From positions 1 to 64,000 of the forward strand of contig CAVQBE010000027.1 of NCBI GenBank assembly GCA_963710675.1: a stretch of 64,000 nt of DNA, in the 5' to 3' direction. The notes below the pieces were generated by a model. That model was not told the DNA's origin. It was given only the letters and a program-made list of their open reading frames with translations, and searched no databases. Source of the DNA: JACCZX01 sp963710675 (GTDB taxonomy: Bacteria; Pseudomonadota; Gammaproteobacteria; Burkholderiales; Burkholderiaceae_F). Made by a program: the position numbers and the translations under genes. Of this stretch, positions 25,679 to 33,834 are shown piece by piece (the stretch's first letter is position 1; each line of letters opens with the position of its first letter).

Positions 25679-26281
25679 ATGGAACGCCTAAAGCCCTGGT
25701 TCGTCGGTCTGGTGATGGCCGGCTGCGTCGCTTACTACGTGCACGATCGCGTAGCGGAGCGGCGTGTCCTAAGAAGCGGGCCGGTTGCCGAGATCCCGCT
25801 GCAGTCGAGCGCGAGCGAATCCGCGCTGCAGCGCGCCGGTTACGTCATCGAACCACTCGCCTCATATGACATCCGAGCGCGCGTGCTGTCAGTCGAGCGA
25901 TATCGAATGGGGCGCGAAGCCGACCTGTCGCCGCTCGACTTTGCGCTGGGATGGGGACCGATGTCCGACGCCGCCGTGCTGGATCGGCTGAGCATCAATC
26001 AAAGCAATCGCTGGTACCACTTCAGGTGGGAGGGTTCGCCACCGATCGATCCGACGCTGATGGCGAAAAGCTCAGCCAACACGCATCTGGTGCCGGCTGA
26101 CGACTCAGTGAAAAATCGATTGCTAAAAGTAAACAAGGGCGAAGTAGTCAGACTCAGCGGCTACCTGATCAACGTGCGCCACAACGACGGTTGGACATGG
26201 CGCTCATCGTTGACGCGCGACGACACCGGAGGAGGGTCGTGCGAGCTGATGTGGGTGACTGATGTGCAGGTGGAGCAATAA
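25679..26281 (+). CDS. conserved membrane-anchored protein, unknown function
   Basis: A 200-residue protein beginning MERLKPWFVGLVMAGCVAYYVHDR, an uncleaved N-terminal anchor or signal. The soluble domain contains DIRARVLSVERYRMGREADLSPLDFALGWGPMSD, QSNRWYHFRW, STHLVPAD-like NTHLVPAD, and a C-terminal cysteine in GGGSCELMWV. The same block pattern occurs in conserved hypothetical proteins of many proteobacteria, but no activity is known. The neighbours give no clue; repeats follow the stop. Confidence 0.7.
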   Translation: MERLKPWFVGLVMAGCVAYYVHDRVAERRVLRSGPVAEIPLQSSASESALQRAGYVIEPLASYDIRARVLSVERYRMGREADLSPLDFALGWGPMSDAAVLDRLSINQSNRWYHFRWEGSPPIDPTLMAKSSANTHLVPADDSVKNRLLKVNKGEVVRLSGYLINVRHNDGWTWRSSLTRDDTGGGSCELMWVTDVQVEQ

Positions 26282-26297
26282 TTAATGAGGTGCCCCT

Positions 26298-26493
26298 GGC
26301 AGCAGCAGCGGCTGGCGCAGCCGTGCCGCCTACGTCGTCGGCCACTGAAGTGGCAACCACTGCGGTACTCCCGCCAGCGGCGGGCCTGCAACTCGCTGCG
26401 CTCAGACAGGCAGGCCCTTAACTACTCCGCTGGCGCTCCGTTCCTCGGGCGACGACTCAAAGGCGGCGCAGCTGCACCAGCCGCTGCTGTTGC
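26298..26493. repeat. palindromic extragenic element with ~33-bp inverted arms
   Basis: Left arm 26298-26332 and right arm 26461-26493 are imperfect inverted copies (about 27 of 33 positions match). Both carry CAGCAGCGGCTGG and end toward the centre in GCCGCCT. Inside are smaller hairpins: CCCGCC/GGCGGG near 26377, and GGGCCTGC/GCAGGCCC around 26385-26420 enclosing AACTCGCTGCGCTCAGACA. There is no coding capacity. It fills the 281-bp gap between the unknown membrane protein and livF and probably serves as a bidirectional terminator. Confidence 0.65.
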
Positions 26494-26562
26494 GACACTG
26501 CCGCGCACGAGATGTTTTTCTTTTCTCCACACCCAACGAGACTGCTGGCGCGCCGAGACGTT

Positions 26563-27282
26563 TTAGGCAGCCTCGCCCAAATACGCCTCTCTCACCTTAG
26601 GATCATTCAGCAGCGCCTTCGCATCGCCTGACAACGTGATCAACCCGGACTCCATCACGTACCCGCGATGCGCGACTTCGAGCGCCAGCCGCGCATTTTG
26701 CTCGACCAGCAACATCGGCACTTTTCTCTCGGCCACCGAGCGAATGACTTCGAACACTTTTTCAACAAGAATCGGCGCGAGACCCATCGACGGCTCATCG
26801 AGCAATAGCAGCTTTGGCTCGCTCATCAGCGCACGCGCCATCGCGAGCATTTGCTGCTCGCCGCCCGACAGTGTTCCGGCAAGTTGCTTGGCTCGTTCCT
26901 TCAGGCGTGGAAACAAAGCGAACATCTGATCGATGTCGCGCTTGACGCCGGCAGCATCTGTGCGTACGTAGGCGCCCATCTGCAGATTTTCGGTGACGCT
27001 CATGCGCGCGAACACACCGCGTCCCTCGGGCACCATCGTCAGGCCTTTGGTCAGCAGCTGATATGGCGCCTGTCCTCGAATCGAAGTGCCCATGTAGTCG
27101 ACGTCACCGCTCCACGCCTGTGTTCCGGTGATGGCTTTCAGCGTCGTCGTCTTGCCGGCGCCATTGGCGCCGATCAGCGTCACCAGTTCTCCTGCGCGCA
27201 CCTCCAGATCGATGCCCTTGACGGCTTGGATTCCACCGTAGGCAACCTTGAGCCCATGTACGCGAAGGACAACTTCAGACAT
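26563..27282 (-). CDS. livF: branched-chain amino-acid ABC transporter ATPase LivF
   Basis: A 239-residue ABC ATPase of the LivF type: GLKVAYGGIQAVKGIDLEV, Walker A GANGAGKTT, the LivF-typical GTSIRGQ and GRGVFARMSVTENL, signature LSGGEQQ and Walker B LLLLDEPSMGL. It energises uptake of branched-chain amino acids or related compounds. The start at 27282 is used because upstream in-frame sequence is a repeat. Unlike its neighbours it does not overlap livG: a palindromic element and a ghost second livF start lie between them. Confidence 0.95.
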   Translation of the reverse strand: MSEVVLRVHGLKVAYGGIQAVKGIDLEVRAGELVTLIGANGAGKTTTLKAITGTQAWSGDVDYMGTSIRGQAPYQLLTKGLTMVPEGRGVFARMSVTENLQMGAYVRTDAAGVKRDIDQMFALFPRLKERAKQLAGTLSGGEQQMLAMARALMSEPKLLLLDEPSMGLAPILVEKVFEVIRSVAERKVPMLLVEQNARLALEVAHRGYVMESGLITLSGDAKALLNDPKVREAYLGEAA

Positions 27283-27430
27283 CGTCGCTTCGGGTGGACG
27301 CGCTCCCTCCCCTGAAGGGGAGGGCTGGGGAGAGGGGAGCCAAATACCCGCCCGGGTGGGCCGAGCGCATAGCGCTCTGCCCACCGTAGGCCACCTTGAG
27401 GCCACGTACGCTGAGGACGGCGCTGGTCAT
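27283..27430 (-). repeat. palindromic insert with ghost livF N-terminus
   Basis: At 27380-27430 the minus strand reads MTSAVLSVRGLKVAYGG, a second livF-like start whose ATG overlaps the livG stop as ATGA. It then runs into two stem-loops. One is a long palindrome at 27355-27385 (GGTGGGC, GAGCGC, loop, GCGCTC, GCCCACC). The other is CCCTCCCC/AGGGGAGGG at about 27304-27323. The functional livF start follows at 27282. The two starts are similar but clearly diverged at the DNA level. Confidence 0.65.
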
Positions 27431-28227
27431 GCCGGTGCCTTCGAGGCGACGTTTGTGTGGGCGGCTCCGAGATACGCCTCGATGACAGCGGGATTGCGCT
27501 GCACTTCGCCCGGTGTACCGACTGCGATGACCTTGCCATAGTCGAGCACGGTGACCCGGTCGCACAGGCCCATCACGAGCTTGACGTCGTGTTCGATCAG
27601 CAGAATCGTCACGCCATCGCGACAGATCGCTTCGAGCAGCGCACGCAGTGCCAGTTTTTCGGTCGCGTTCATGCCGGCGGCGGGTTCGTCGAGCGCGAGC
27701 AGCTTCGGATCGGTCGCAAGCGCTCGCGCGATCTCCAGCCGGCGTTGGTCGCCGTAAGCCAGCGTTCGCGCCTGATAATCGGCGTACTTGGCGACGCCCA
27801 CATATTCGAGCAGCTCGAATGAACGCTGCCGGATCGCGCGCTCCTCGGCGACCGTGGCGCGTGTACGCAGCACGGCGCCGAGCGCGGTGGCCTTGGTGCG
27901 AACGTGGCGGCCGACCATTACGTTCTCCATCGCCGTCATGTCGGGAAACAGCCGGATGTTTTGAAATGTGCGCGCTATGCCGGCGGCCGCTACTTTGTGA
28001 ACTTCGCTTGGCGAGTACGGCGTGCCGGATAGTTCAAACGTTCCCGAGTCCGGTGCGTACAGCCCGGTGATGACATTGAAGAACGTCGTCTTGCCCGCGC
28101 CGTTCGGTCCGATCAGCCCATAGATCTGCCCGCGCTCGATCTCGATTCCAACGTCGGACAGCGCCTGCAATCCACCAAAGCGTTTGTTAACGCCGGATAT
28201 TTTGAGGATGAGGTCCGCCACCGACAA
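27427..28227 (-). CDS. livG: branched-chain amino-acid ABC transporter ATPase LivG
   Basis: A 266-residue ABC ATPase with GVNKRFGGLQALSDV, Walker A GPNGAGKTT, the LivG hallmark ARTFQNIRLFPDMTAMENVMVGRH, signature LAYGDQRRLEIARAL (Gly-Asp variant usual for LivG), Walker B LLALDEPAAGMN and the C-terminal DYGKVIAVGTP. It starts 6 bp after livM. Confidence 0.96.
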   Translation of the reverse strand: MSVADLILKISGVNKRFGGLQALSDVGIEIERGQIYGLIGPNGAGKTTFFNVITGLYAPDSGTFELSGTPYSPSEVHKVAAAGIARTFQNIRLFPDMTAMENVMVGRHVRTKATALGAVLRTRATVAEERAIRQRSFELLEYVGVAKYADYQARTLAYGDQRRLEIARALATDPKLLALDEPAAGMNATEKLALRALLEAICRDGVTILLIEHDVKLVMGLCDRVTVLDYGKVIAVGTPGEVQRNPAVIEAYLGAAHTNVASKAPA

Positions 28228-28233
28228 CGACGC

Positions 28234-29367
28234 TCAGGCCACAAGCCGCGAATGCAGCTGCACGACCGGATTCACTCCGTGCTCGGGCGCCGGCCACAAT
28301 CCCCTTGGCCGATACAGCATGATCAGCACCATCGCAAGGCCATACAGCATCATGCGCAAGATTTCGGCCGGCAGAATCACAGTGCCGAACAGGAACATCT
28401 GTGCGGGCTCAACCGTATATCGCAACAGTTCGGGAAGAACCGCCAGCAATATGGCGCCCAGAATCACGCCCGGTATATGGCCGATTCCACCGAGTACGAC
28501 CATTGCCAGAACGATGATCGATTCATTGAGCACGAAGGATTCCGGCGATACGAATCCTTGAAATGCAGCGAACATGGCGCCGGCGACGCCGCCGAATGTT
28601 GCGCCCAAAGCAAACGCCAGCAGCTTGACGTTGCGGACGTTGATCCCCATCGCTTTTGCTGCGATTTCGTCCTCCCGGATCGCCAGCCATGCGCGGCCCA
28701 GCCGTGAATCCTGCAGCCGCATGCAGATGATGACCGTGACGATCGTCAAGGTTAGAAACAGGTAGTAGTACAGCACCAGCGACGACACTTCGTAACCAAA
28801 GAAATTAATGGTTTTGGTAAACGTGACGCCAGCGATCGTGATTGGATCGATCAGCGTGAGGCCCTGTGGTCCGTTGGTGATATTGAGCGGCGCGTTTAGA
28901 TTGTTGATGAAAATGCGGATGATCTCGCCAAAGCCGAGCGTGACGATCGCGAGGTAATCGCCGCGCAATTTCAGAACGGGTGCCCCGAGCAGCAGGCCAA
29001 AAATGGCCGCGATGGCCGCGCCAAACGGAACCACCAGCCAGATCGATAGATGCAAACCATTCGGAAACAATTGTGCGATCCAGGTGAACTGTTGCGTCAG
29101 ATGCGGCGAAGCCAGCAGCGCGTACATGTAGGCGCCGACCGCATAAAAGGCGATGTAGCCGAGGTCGAGTAAGCCGGCGAAGCCGACTACGATATTCAAG
29201 CCCAGCGCCAGCATCACGTACAAGCATGCAAACGCGAGAACTCGAACCCAAGCGTTGCCAAACATACCTGCGACCCAAGGCAGAGCCATCAGCGTGGCGG
29301 CAAGAAGGAACGCAGCAATCCACGCAGCGCGCGGATCTTTGCTTAAACGCGGAAGAAGAAGGGCCAT
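28234..29367 (-). CDS. livM: branched-chain amino-acid ABC transporter permease LivM
   Basis: A 377-residue permease with about 10 membrane spans. Diagnostic LivM segments are [48 protein letters not shown] (here [14 protein letters not shown]), NITNGPQGL, and [21 protein letters not shown], the coupling loop that contacts the ATPases. It lies 10 bp downstream of livH. Confidence 0.96.
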   Translation of the reverse strand: [377 protein letters not shown]

Positions 29368-29377
29368 GACTACACCT

Positions 29378-30307
29378 CTAGGCGCGATCGGCGACGCGCT
29401 CGCCGAGCAGTCCCGACGGCCGGAAGATCAGAACAGCCACCAACACAATGAACGCGAATATGTCTTGATAGTGCGAGCCAAGGACGCCGTTGGTTAGATC
29501 GCCTATGTACCCTGCTCCCAGCGCCTCGATGAGCCCAAGTAGCAGGCCGCCGAGCATCGCGCCTGGGATATTGCCAATGCCGCCCAGCACTGCCGCCGTG
29601 AACGCTTTCAGTCCAGGCGTGAATCCCATGAAAAAATGCGCGGTTGAATACGTCGACGCCCACATAACCCCTGCGACCGCCGCCAGTGCGGCCCCAATGG
29701 CAAAGGTAAGGGCGATCACGTAGTTTGGATTGACTCCCATCAGTCCCGCTACGCGCGGGTTCTCTGCGGTTGCTCGCATCGCGCGTCCGAGCTTGGTGCG
29801 GTTAACCAGCACCATCAGTCCAATCATGATGATCGCCGAAGTGACGATCACCAGCGCGCGAGTGGTCGTTAGCGTCGCCCCGAAAAATTCAATCGGCCGA
29901 TCGTCAAGCAGTGTCGGGAAAGTGAAGAAGTTGCGACCCCATACGATCATCGCGAACGTTTGCAGCAGAATCGATACGCCAATGGCCGTGATCAACGGAG
30001 CCAGGCGAGGCGCGTTACGCAGCGGTCGGTAAGCAACGCGTTCAATGACCAGACTGATCGTGATGCACACCGGAATCGCCGCCAAAACGCCTACCAGCAG
30101 CAGCAACCATCCGGGTGCGTCGACGAACATTGGCTGCAGAAACAGAATCGTCGACAGCGCTGTCAGGGCTCCGACCATCAGCACATCGCCGTGCGCAAAG
30201 TTGATCAGGTTCAGGATCCCGTAAACCATCGTGTAGCCGAGCGCAATCAGCGCATACATGCTGCCGAGGACCAGCCCGTTGATGATCTGCTGCAGAAGTA
30301 GCTCCAT
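29378..30307 (-). CDS. livH: branched-chain amino-acid ABC transporter permease LivH
   Basis: A 309-residue permease with about 8 spans. LivH hallmarks are QIINGLVLGSMYALIALGYTMVYGILNLINFAHGDVLM at the N-terminus, GRAMRATAENPRVAGLMGVN (coupling loop) and FTPGLKAFTAAVLGGIGNIPGAMLGG. It is separated from livK by 113 bp containing a strong stem-loop, so its expression is likely lower than that of the binding protein. Confidence 0.96.
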   Translation of the reverse strand: MELLLQQIINGLVLGSMYALIALGYTMVYGILNLINFAHGDVLMVGALTALSTILFLQPMFVDAPGWLLLLVGVLAAIPVCITISLVIERVAYRPLRNAPRLAPLITAIGVSILLQTFAMIVWGRNFFTFPTLLDDRPIEFFGATLTTTRALVIVTSAIIMIGLMVLVNRTKLGRAMRATAENPRVAGLMGVNPNYVIALTFAIGAALAAVAGVMWASTYSTAHFFMGFTPGLKAFTAAVLGGIGNIPGAMLGGLLLGLIEALGAGYIGDLTNGVLGSHYQDIFAFIVLVAVLIFRPSGLLGERVADRA

Positions 30308-30372
30308 CCGCGATCCCTAGGTTGGTCCGGCCGTTGGCTTGATGGTGATCGTAGCAAGGCGTGGCGAGTCTC

Positions 30373-30400
30373 AAAAAAACGGCGCCTCAATGGGCGCCGT
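30373..30400 (-). terminator. rho-independent terminator/attenuator after livK
   Basis: On the minus strand an 8-bp perfect stem ACGGCGCC/GGCGCCGT with a 6-nt loop is followed by seven T. It sits between livK and livH, so it probably terminates part of the transcripts and sets a high binding-protein to permease ratio. Confidence 0.8.
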
Positions 30401-30420
30401 TATTTTGTGAAGCACTGCGA

Positions 30421-31623
30421 CTACCGAACGGTAGAAACGTATGTGAGCTTCCCGTCCTTCACTTCGAACATCGAAATGGCGCCATCTTTGATGTCACCTT
30501 TTGCATCGAACGCGACCTTGCCGGTCAGGCCGTCGTAGTTGGTATCGCGCAATGCGGTGGTGATCGAAGCGCGATCGGCCTTGCCGGCTTTTTTCATCGC
30601 TTCGACGATCACATAAACAGCGTCGTAGCTGTAAGGCGAATACACCTGGACATCGGTGTTAAAGCGCTTCTTGTATTTGGCGACAAAATCCGCTCCCTTG
30701 GCAAGTTTCTCGACAGCTTCACCCGCGTTTGAGCACTTCATGATGTCCGCCGCATTGCCAGCCAGCTTGATGAACTCGGGCGAGCACACTCCGTCACCCG
30801 CGAGCAGCGTCGACTTCATTCCGAGCGCTTTCATCTGCTTGGCCATCGGCCCTGCTGTGGCGTCCATGCCGCCATACATGACCACATCCGGCTTCATCGA
30901 GCGGATCTTGGTCAAAATGGCGTTGAAGTCACTCGCCTTGTCGTTGGTGAATTCGCGCCCCACGACCTTCATGCCTTTCTCTTTAGCAAACTTCTCGAAC
31001 TCGTCAGCCAGACCCTGGCCGTAAGGTGTGCGATCGTCAATGACCGCAACGGACTTCGCTTTCAGCGGGCCTGCGGCAAAGTTGGCCAGCGCGGCACCTT
31101 GTTTGTCATCGCGGGCGACGACACGAAACGTGGTCTTGAACCCTTGTTCGGTCAACTTAACTGCGGTCGCTGACGGCGAAATGTGGGGCAGGTTCGCGTC
31201 CGCGTACAGCTTCGACGCAGGGATCGTCGTGCCGGAATTCAAATGACCCACGAGCGCCACAACGCCCTCGTCGATCATCTTCTGCGCGACCAATGTGCCG
31301 TCCTTAGGATCGGCTTTGTCGTCGCCGGTCACCAGGTCAAGCTTAACGGTCTGATCGCCGAGTTTGACGCCGCCGGCGGCATTGATCTCTTCAACGGCGA
31401 GTCGCGCGCCATTTTCATTGTCCTTGCCAAGGTGCGCGATAGCGCCCGAGATCGGTCCGACGTGGCCGATTTTGACGACGTCCGAACCAGCTGCCTTGGC
31501 GGGAGCTGGGGCGGGAGCAGGCGCCGCTGTCTTCGGTGCGGGAGTCTCCTGCCGATTGCAGGCTGTCAGCGCAAGCGCGGCGGCAAACGCCACGGGTGCG
31601 AGTCTTAAAAGCTGATGGTTCAT
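30421..31623 (-). CDS. branched-chain amino-acid ABC transporter substrate-binding lipoprotein LivK-like
   Basis: A 400-residue periplasmic-binding-fold type I protein with a lipobox LTAC (Cys22) instead of a cleaved leader. An Ala/Pro-rich spacer covers ~27-45, then KIGHVGPISGAIAHLGKDNENGARLAVEEINAAGG, VVALVGHLNSGTTIP, the ligand-site HISPSATA and FRVVARDDKQG. A lipid anchor is unusual in Gram-negative LivK proteins but common in this beta-proteobacterial group. GAGGAG lies 9 bp before the ATG. It heads the livKHMGF operon; the substrate may be Leu/Ile/Val or another amide. Confidence 0.93.
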   Translation of the reverse strand: MNHQLLRLAPVAFAAALALTACNRQETPAPKTAAPAPAPAPAKAAGSDVVKIGHVGPISGAIAHLGKDNENGARLAVEEINAAGGVKLGDQTVKLDLVTGDDKADPKDGTLVAQKMIDEGVVALVGHLNSGTTIPASKLYADANLPHISPSATAVKLTEQGFKTTFRVVARDDKQGAALANFAAGPLKAKSVAVIDDRTPYGQGLADEFEKFAKEKGMKVVGREFTNDKASDFNAILTKIRSMKPDVVMYGGMDATAGPMAKQMKALGMKSTLLAGDGVCSPEFIKLAGNAADIMKCSNAGEAVEKLAKGADFVAKYKKRFNTDVQVYSPYSYDAVYVIVEAMKKAGKADRASITTALRDTNYDGLTGKVAFDAKGDIKDGAISMFEVKDGKLTYVSTVR

Positions 31624-31816
31624 GGTTGTTTTCTCCTCGGCTTAATGTTGTGCAGCAATGCCCGCAGCGCCAGACGATGTTCGAGGGCCAGGCAGACGAA
31701 CGGCGGGAATTGTACTCACGACTGAAAGCGCGGCAAGCGAGGGGCGGGCAAACCCGAATTTTCGCTTGGCTGAAATGATCGGCTTCGTACACTCATCGAT
31801 TTGACAGGAGTTGCAA
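31624..31816. promoter_or_regulatory. divergent promoter region livK / dadA
   Basis: This 193-bp gap separates the divergent livK and dadA genes and must hold both promoters. An AGGAG ribosome-binding site for dadA is at 31806-31810. No convincing operator palindrome is seen. Confidence 0.4.
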
Positions 31817-33073
31817 TTGCGCGTGCTCGTATTGGGCGCTGGTGTTGTCGGAGTGACAAGTGCCTGGTTTTTGCGCCAGGCAGGACACGACGTGACGGTC
31901 ATCGAGCGGCAAATCGGTGCTGGCCGCGAAACGAGTTTTGCCAATGGAGGGCAGATCTCGGTCAGCCACGCGGAACCGTGGGCCAATCCCGGAGCTCCGC
32001 GCAAGGTGCTGCAGTGGCTGGGCCGCGAGGACGCTCCACTGTTGTTTCGGCCGCGCTTGAGCGCCGAGCAATGGACATGGGGCCTGGCCTTTCTTCGCGA
32101 GTGCACGGCTGCGCGTGCCGCGCAGAACACGCGCAGATTGGTCGCGCTCGGGCTCTATAGCCGCGGCGTGCTGAAGCAGTTGCGTTCAGAGATTGCGCTT
32201 GACTATCCGTACAGTGAGCGGGGCATCCTGCACTTCTATACGAATGATGCTGATTTCGAACTCGCGCGCACGTCGGCCGCGTTGATGCGTTCGTTGGGCT
32301 GTGATCGACGCACGATTTCTCCTGACGACGCGGTCAAGCTGGAACCGGCGCTCACACCGGTACGTGACCGTATCGTCGGCGCTGACTACTGTGCCGAGGA
32401 CGAGTCGGGCGATGCGCACGCCTACACGGTGCAGCTTGCCGAGCGATGCCGGCAACAGGGCGTGGAATTCATGTTGAATACAACCGTTAGGCGTGTGCTG
32501 GTTGAAAAGGGTCGTTGCGTGGGCGTCCAGGTCATGCACCGCGATCAGGACATCACAGTTATGAACGCAGACGCGGTCGTCGCTTGTCTCGGCGTCCAGA
32601 CTCGTGCGCTGGTGGCCCCGCTTGGAATTCGCCTGCAGATTGTTCCGGCCAAAGGGTATTCTGCAACGTTTGACATCATCGATCCAAAACGCGCGCCAAG
32701 CGTGAGCCTGACGGACGATGAATACAAGATCGTGTTCTCTCGCTTCGACCGGCGCCTGCGCGTGGCCGGTACGGTTGAGCTAGGCGGCGCCGGACTCGAC
32801 CTCAATCCGGCGAGATGTGACGCGCTGACACGGCGCACCGAAGCGTTATTTCCCGGCGCATGCGATTTTTCTCAGACACGTTACTGGGCTGGATTACGCC
32901 CGCTCACGCCTTCCAACATTCCGTATTTGGGTGCGACCCGCGTGCCGGCGCTTTTCCTGAATACGGGGCACGGCACTCTAGGCTGGACAATGGCGGCCGG
33001 CTGCGGCGAACTGATCGCAAGTCTGGTCAGCGGCCGGCCGACTACGATTGCATTGCCAAGGACTGTGGCATAA
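31817..33073 (+). CDS. dadA: D-amino-acid dehydrogenase small subunit
   Basis: A 418-residue FAD enzyme oxidising D-amino acids (typically D-Ala) to 2-oxo acids and passing electrons to the quinone pool. The dinucleotide motif VLGAGVVGVTSAWFL starts at residue 4, and ETSFANGGQISVSHAEPWANP is the DadA signature. The C-terminal part has RYWAGLRPLTPSNIPYLG and NTGHGTLGWTMAAGCGE. The start is TTG at 31817, placed 6 nt after AGGAG; an in-frame TTG at 31811 is too close to that site. A strong bidirectional terminator abuts the stop. Confidence 0.94.
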   Translation: MRVLVLGAGVVGVTSAWFLRQAGHDVTVIERQIGAGRETSFANGGQISVSHAEPWANPGAPRKVLQWLGREDAPLLFRPRLSAEQWTWGLAFLRECTAARAAQNTRRLVALGLYSRGVLKQLRSEIALDYPYSERGILHFYTNDADFELARTSAALMRSLGCDRRTISPDDAVKLEPALTPVRDRIVGADYCAEDESGDAHAYTVQLAERCRQQGVEFMLNTTVRRVLVEKGRCVGVQVMHRDQDITVMNADAVVACLGVQTRALVAPLGIRLQIVPAKGYSATFDIIDPKRAPSVSLTDDEYKIVFSRFDRRLRVAGTVELGGAGLDLNPARCDALTRRTEALFPGACDFSQTRYWAGLRPLTPSNIPYLGATRVPALFLNTGHGTLGWTMAAGCGELIASLVSGRPTTIALPRTVA

Positions 33074-33100
33074 AAAAGGGCGCATCAAGCGCCCTTTTTT
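33072..33100. terminator. bidirectional rho-independent terminator
   Basis: AAAAAAGGGCGC, a 5-nt loop, then GCGCCCTTTTTT. The symmetrical A and T runs let it end transcription from dadA (plus) and from the cytochrome gene (minus), which converge here. Confidence 0.9.
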
Positions 33101-33114
33101 GGTTCAGCAAACGA

Positions 33115-33432
33115 CTACATCGACAGCACCCACTTGACGAGCGCTTGTGCTTCCTGCTCGTTGACCTGCGGATTTGCCGGCATTGGAATCTGGCCCCAGA
33201 CGCCCACCCCACCTTCGCGAATCTTTTTCACCAGCGTGGCTTGCGCATTCTTGTCAGCTTTGTATTTGGCCGCTATGTCCTTGTATGCAGGCCCGACGAG
33301 TTTCTTGTCCGATGCATGGCAAGCCAGACAATTTTTCTGCTTCGCCAGTTCGGCACTGGCGACAGCCGGTCCGCCGATCGTTAGCATGCCGCACGCACCG
33401 AAAAGGGCAGCTGCTGCAAATTTCTTGTTCAT
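33115..33432 (-). CDS. periplasmic class I cytochrome c (c-551/552-like)
   Basis: A 105-residue protein with a signal peptide ending near AVASA. The mature monohaem domain carries haem motif CLACH at residues 35-39 and the axial methionine in IPMPAN at ~84. The segments KLVGPAYKDIAAKY and EQEAQALVKWVLSM are typical of c-551/552 electron carriers feeding terminal oxidases or periplasmic reductases. It is monocistronic, ending at the shared terminator. Confidence 0.93.
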   Translation of the reverse strand: MNKKFAAAALFGACGMLTIGGPAVASAELAKQKNCLACHASDKKLVGPAYKDIAAKYKADKNAQATLVKKIREGGVGVWGQIPMPANPQVNEQEAQALVKWVLSM

Positions 33433-33499
33433 CCCATCGCTCCGTACGTTGATGTTGTCACCAAGTTTAACGGCAATGCCACCGACCGGTTGACCTTAA

Positions 33500-33541
33500 A
33501 TACGCCTCGTATACGCCTTGATACGCCTCGTATGTGCCTTG
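33500..33541. repeat. two tandem 21-bp direct repeats
   Basis: Units 33500-33520 and 33521-33541 both begin ATACGCCTCGTAT and end in GCCTTG, differing at two positions. They lie between the cytochrome c promoter side and the small Trp-rich gene, where a regulatory role is possible. Confidence 0.7.
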
Positions 33542-33589
33542 ATCGAAGACTATATTTACGATCGGTTACATCAGCATCGGGTGGGCACT

Positions 33590-33832
33590 ATGTGGTTTAT
33601 CTGGGTCGGCGTGGCGATGATCGCCCTAAAGCTGTTGGATATCGGCGTCTTCTCTGAACTATCGTGGTGGTGGATTGCATTGCCGTTTGGAGTTGGCTAT
33701 CTCTGGTTCGAGCTGGTCGAGAAGCGGCTCGGCATGGATAAGAAAAAAGCGTTCGACGAAATCGACAAAGCCAAGAAGGACCGCATCAAGAAGCGTCTCG
33801 AGATCGACAAGAATCCGCGTGCGCGTCGATAG
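33590..33832 (+). CDS. small Trp-rich membrane protein (TIGR04438 type)
   Basis: An 80-residue protein beginning MWFIWVGVAMIALKLLDIGVF, with two short membrane segments separated by SELSWWWIALPFG. A strongly charged Lys/Asp/Glu/Arg C-terminal helix (about residues 48-80) includes MDKKKAFDEIDKAKKDRIKKRLE. This matches the beta-proteobacterial small Trp-rich protein family, whose function is unknown. ATG 33590 is chosen because the family starts at MWF. Confidence 0.78.
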   Translation: MWFIWVGVAMIALKLLDIGVFSELSWWWIALPFGVGYLWFELVEKRLGMDKKKAFDEIDKAKKDRIKKRLEIDKNPRARR

Positions 33833-33834
33833 CG

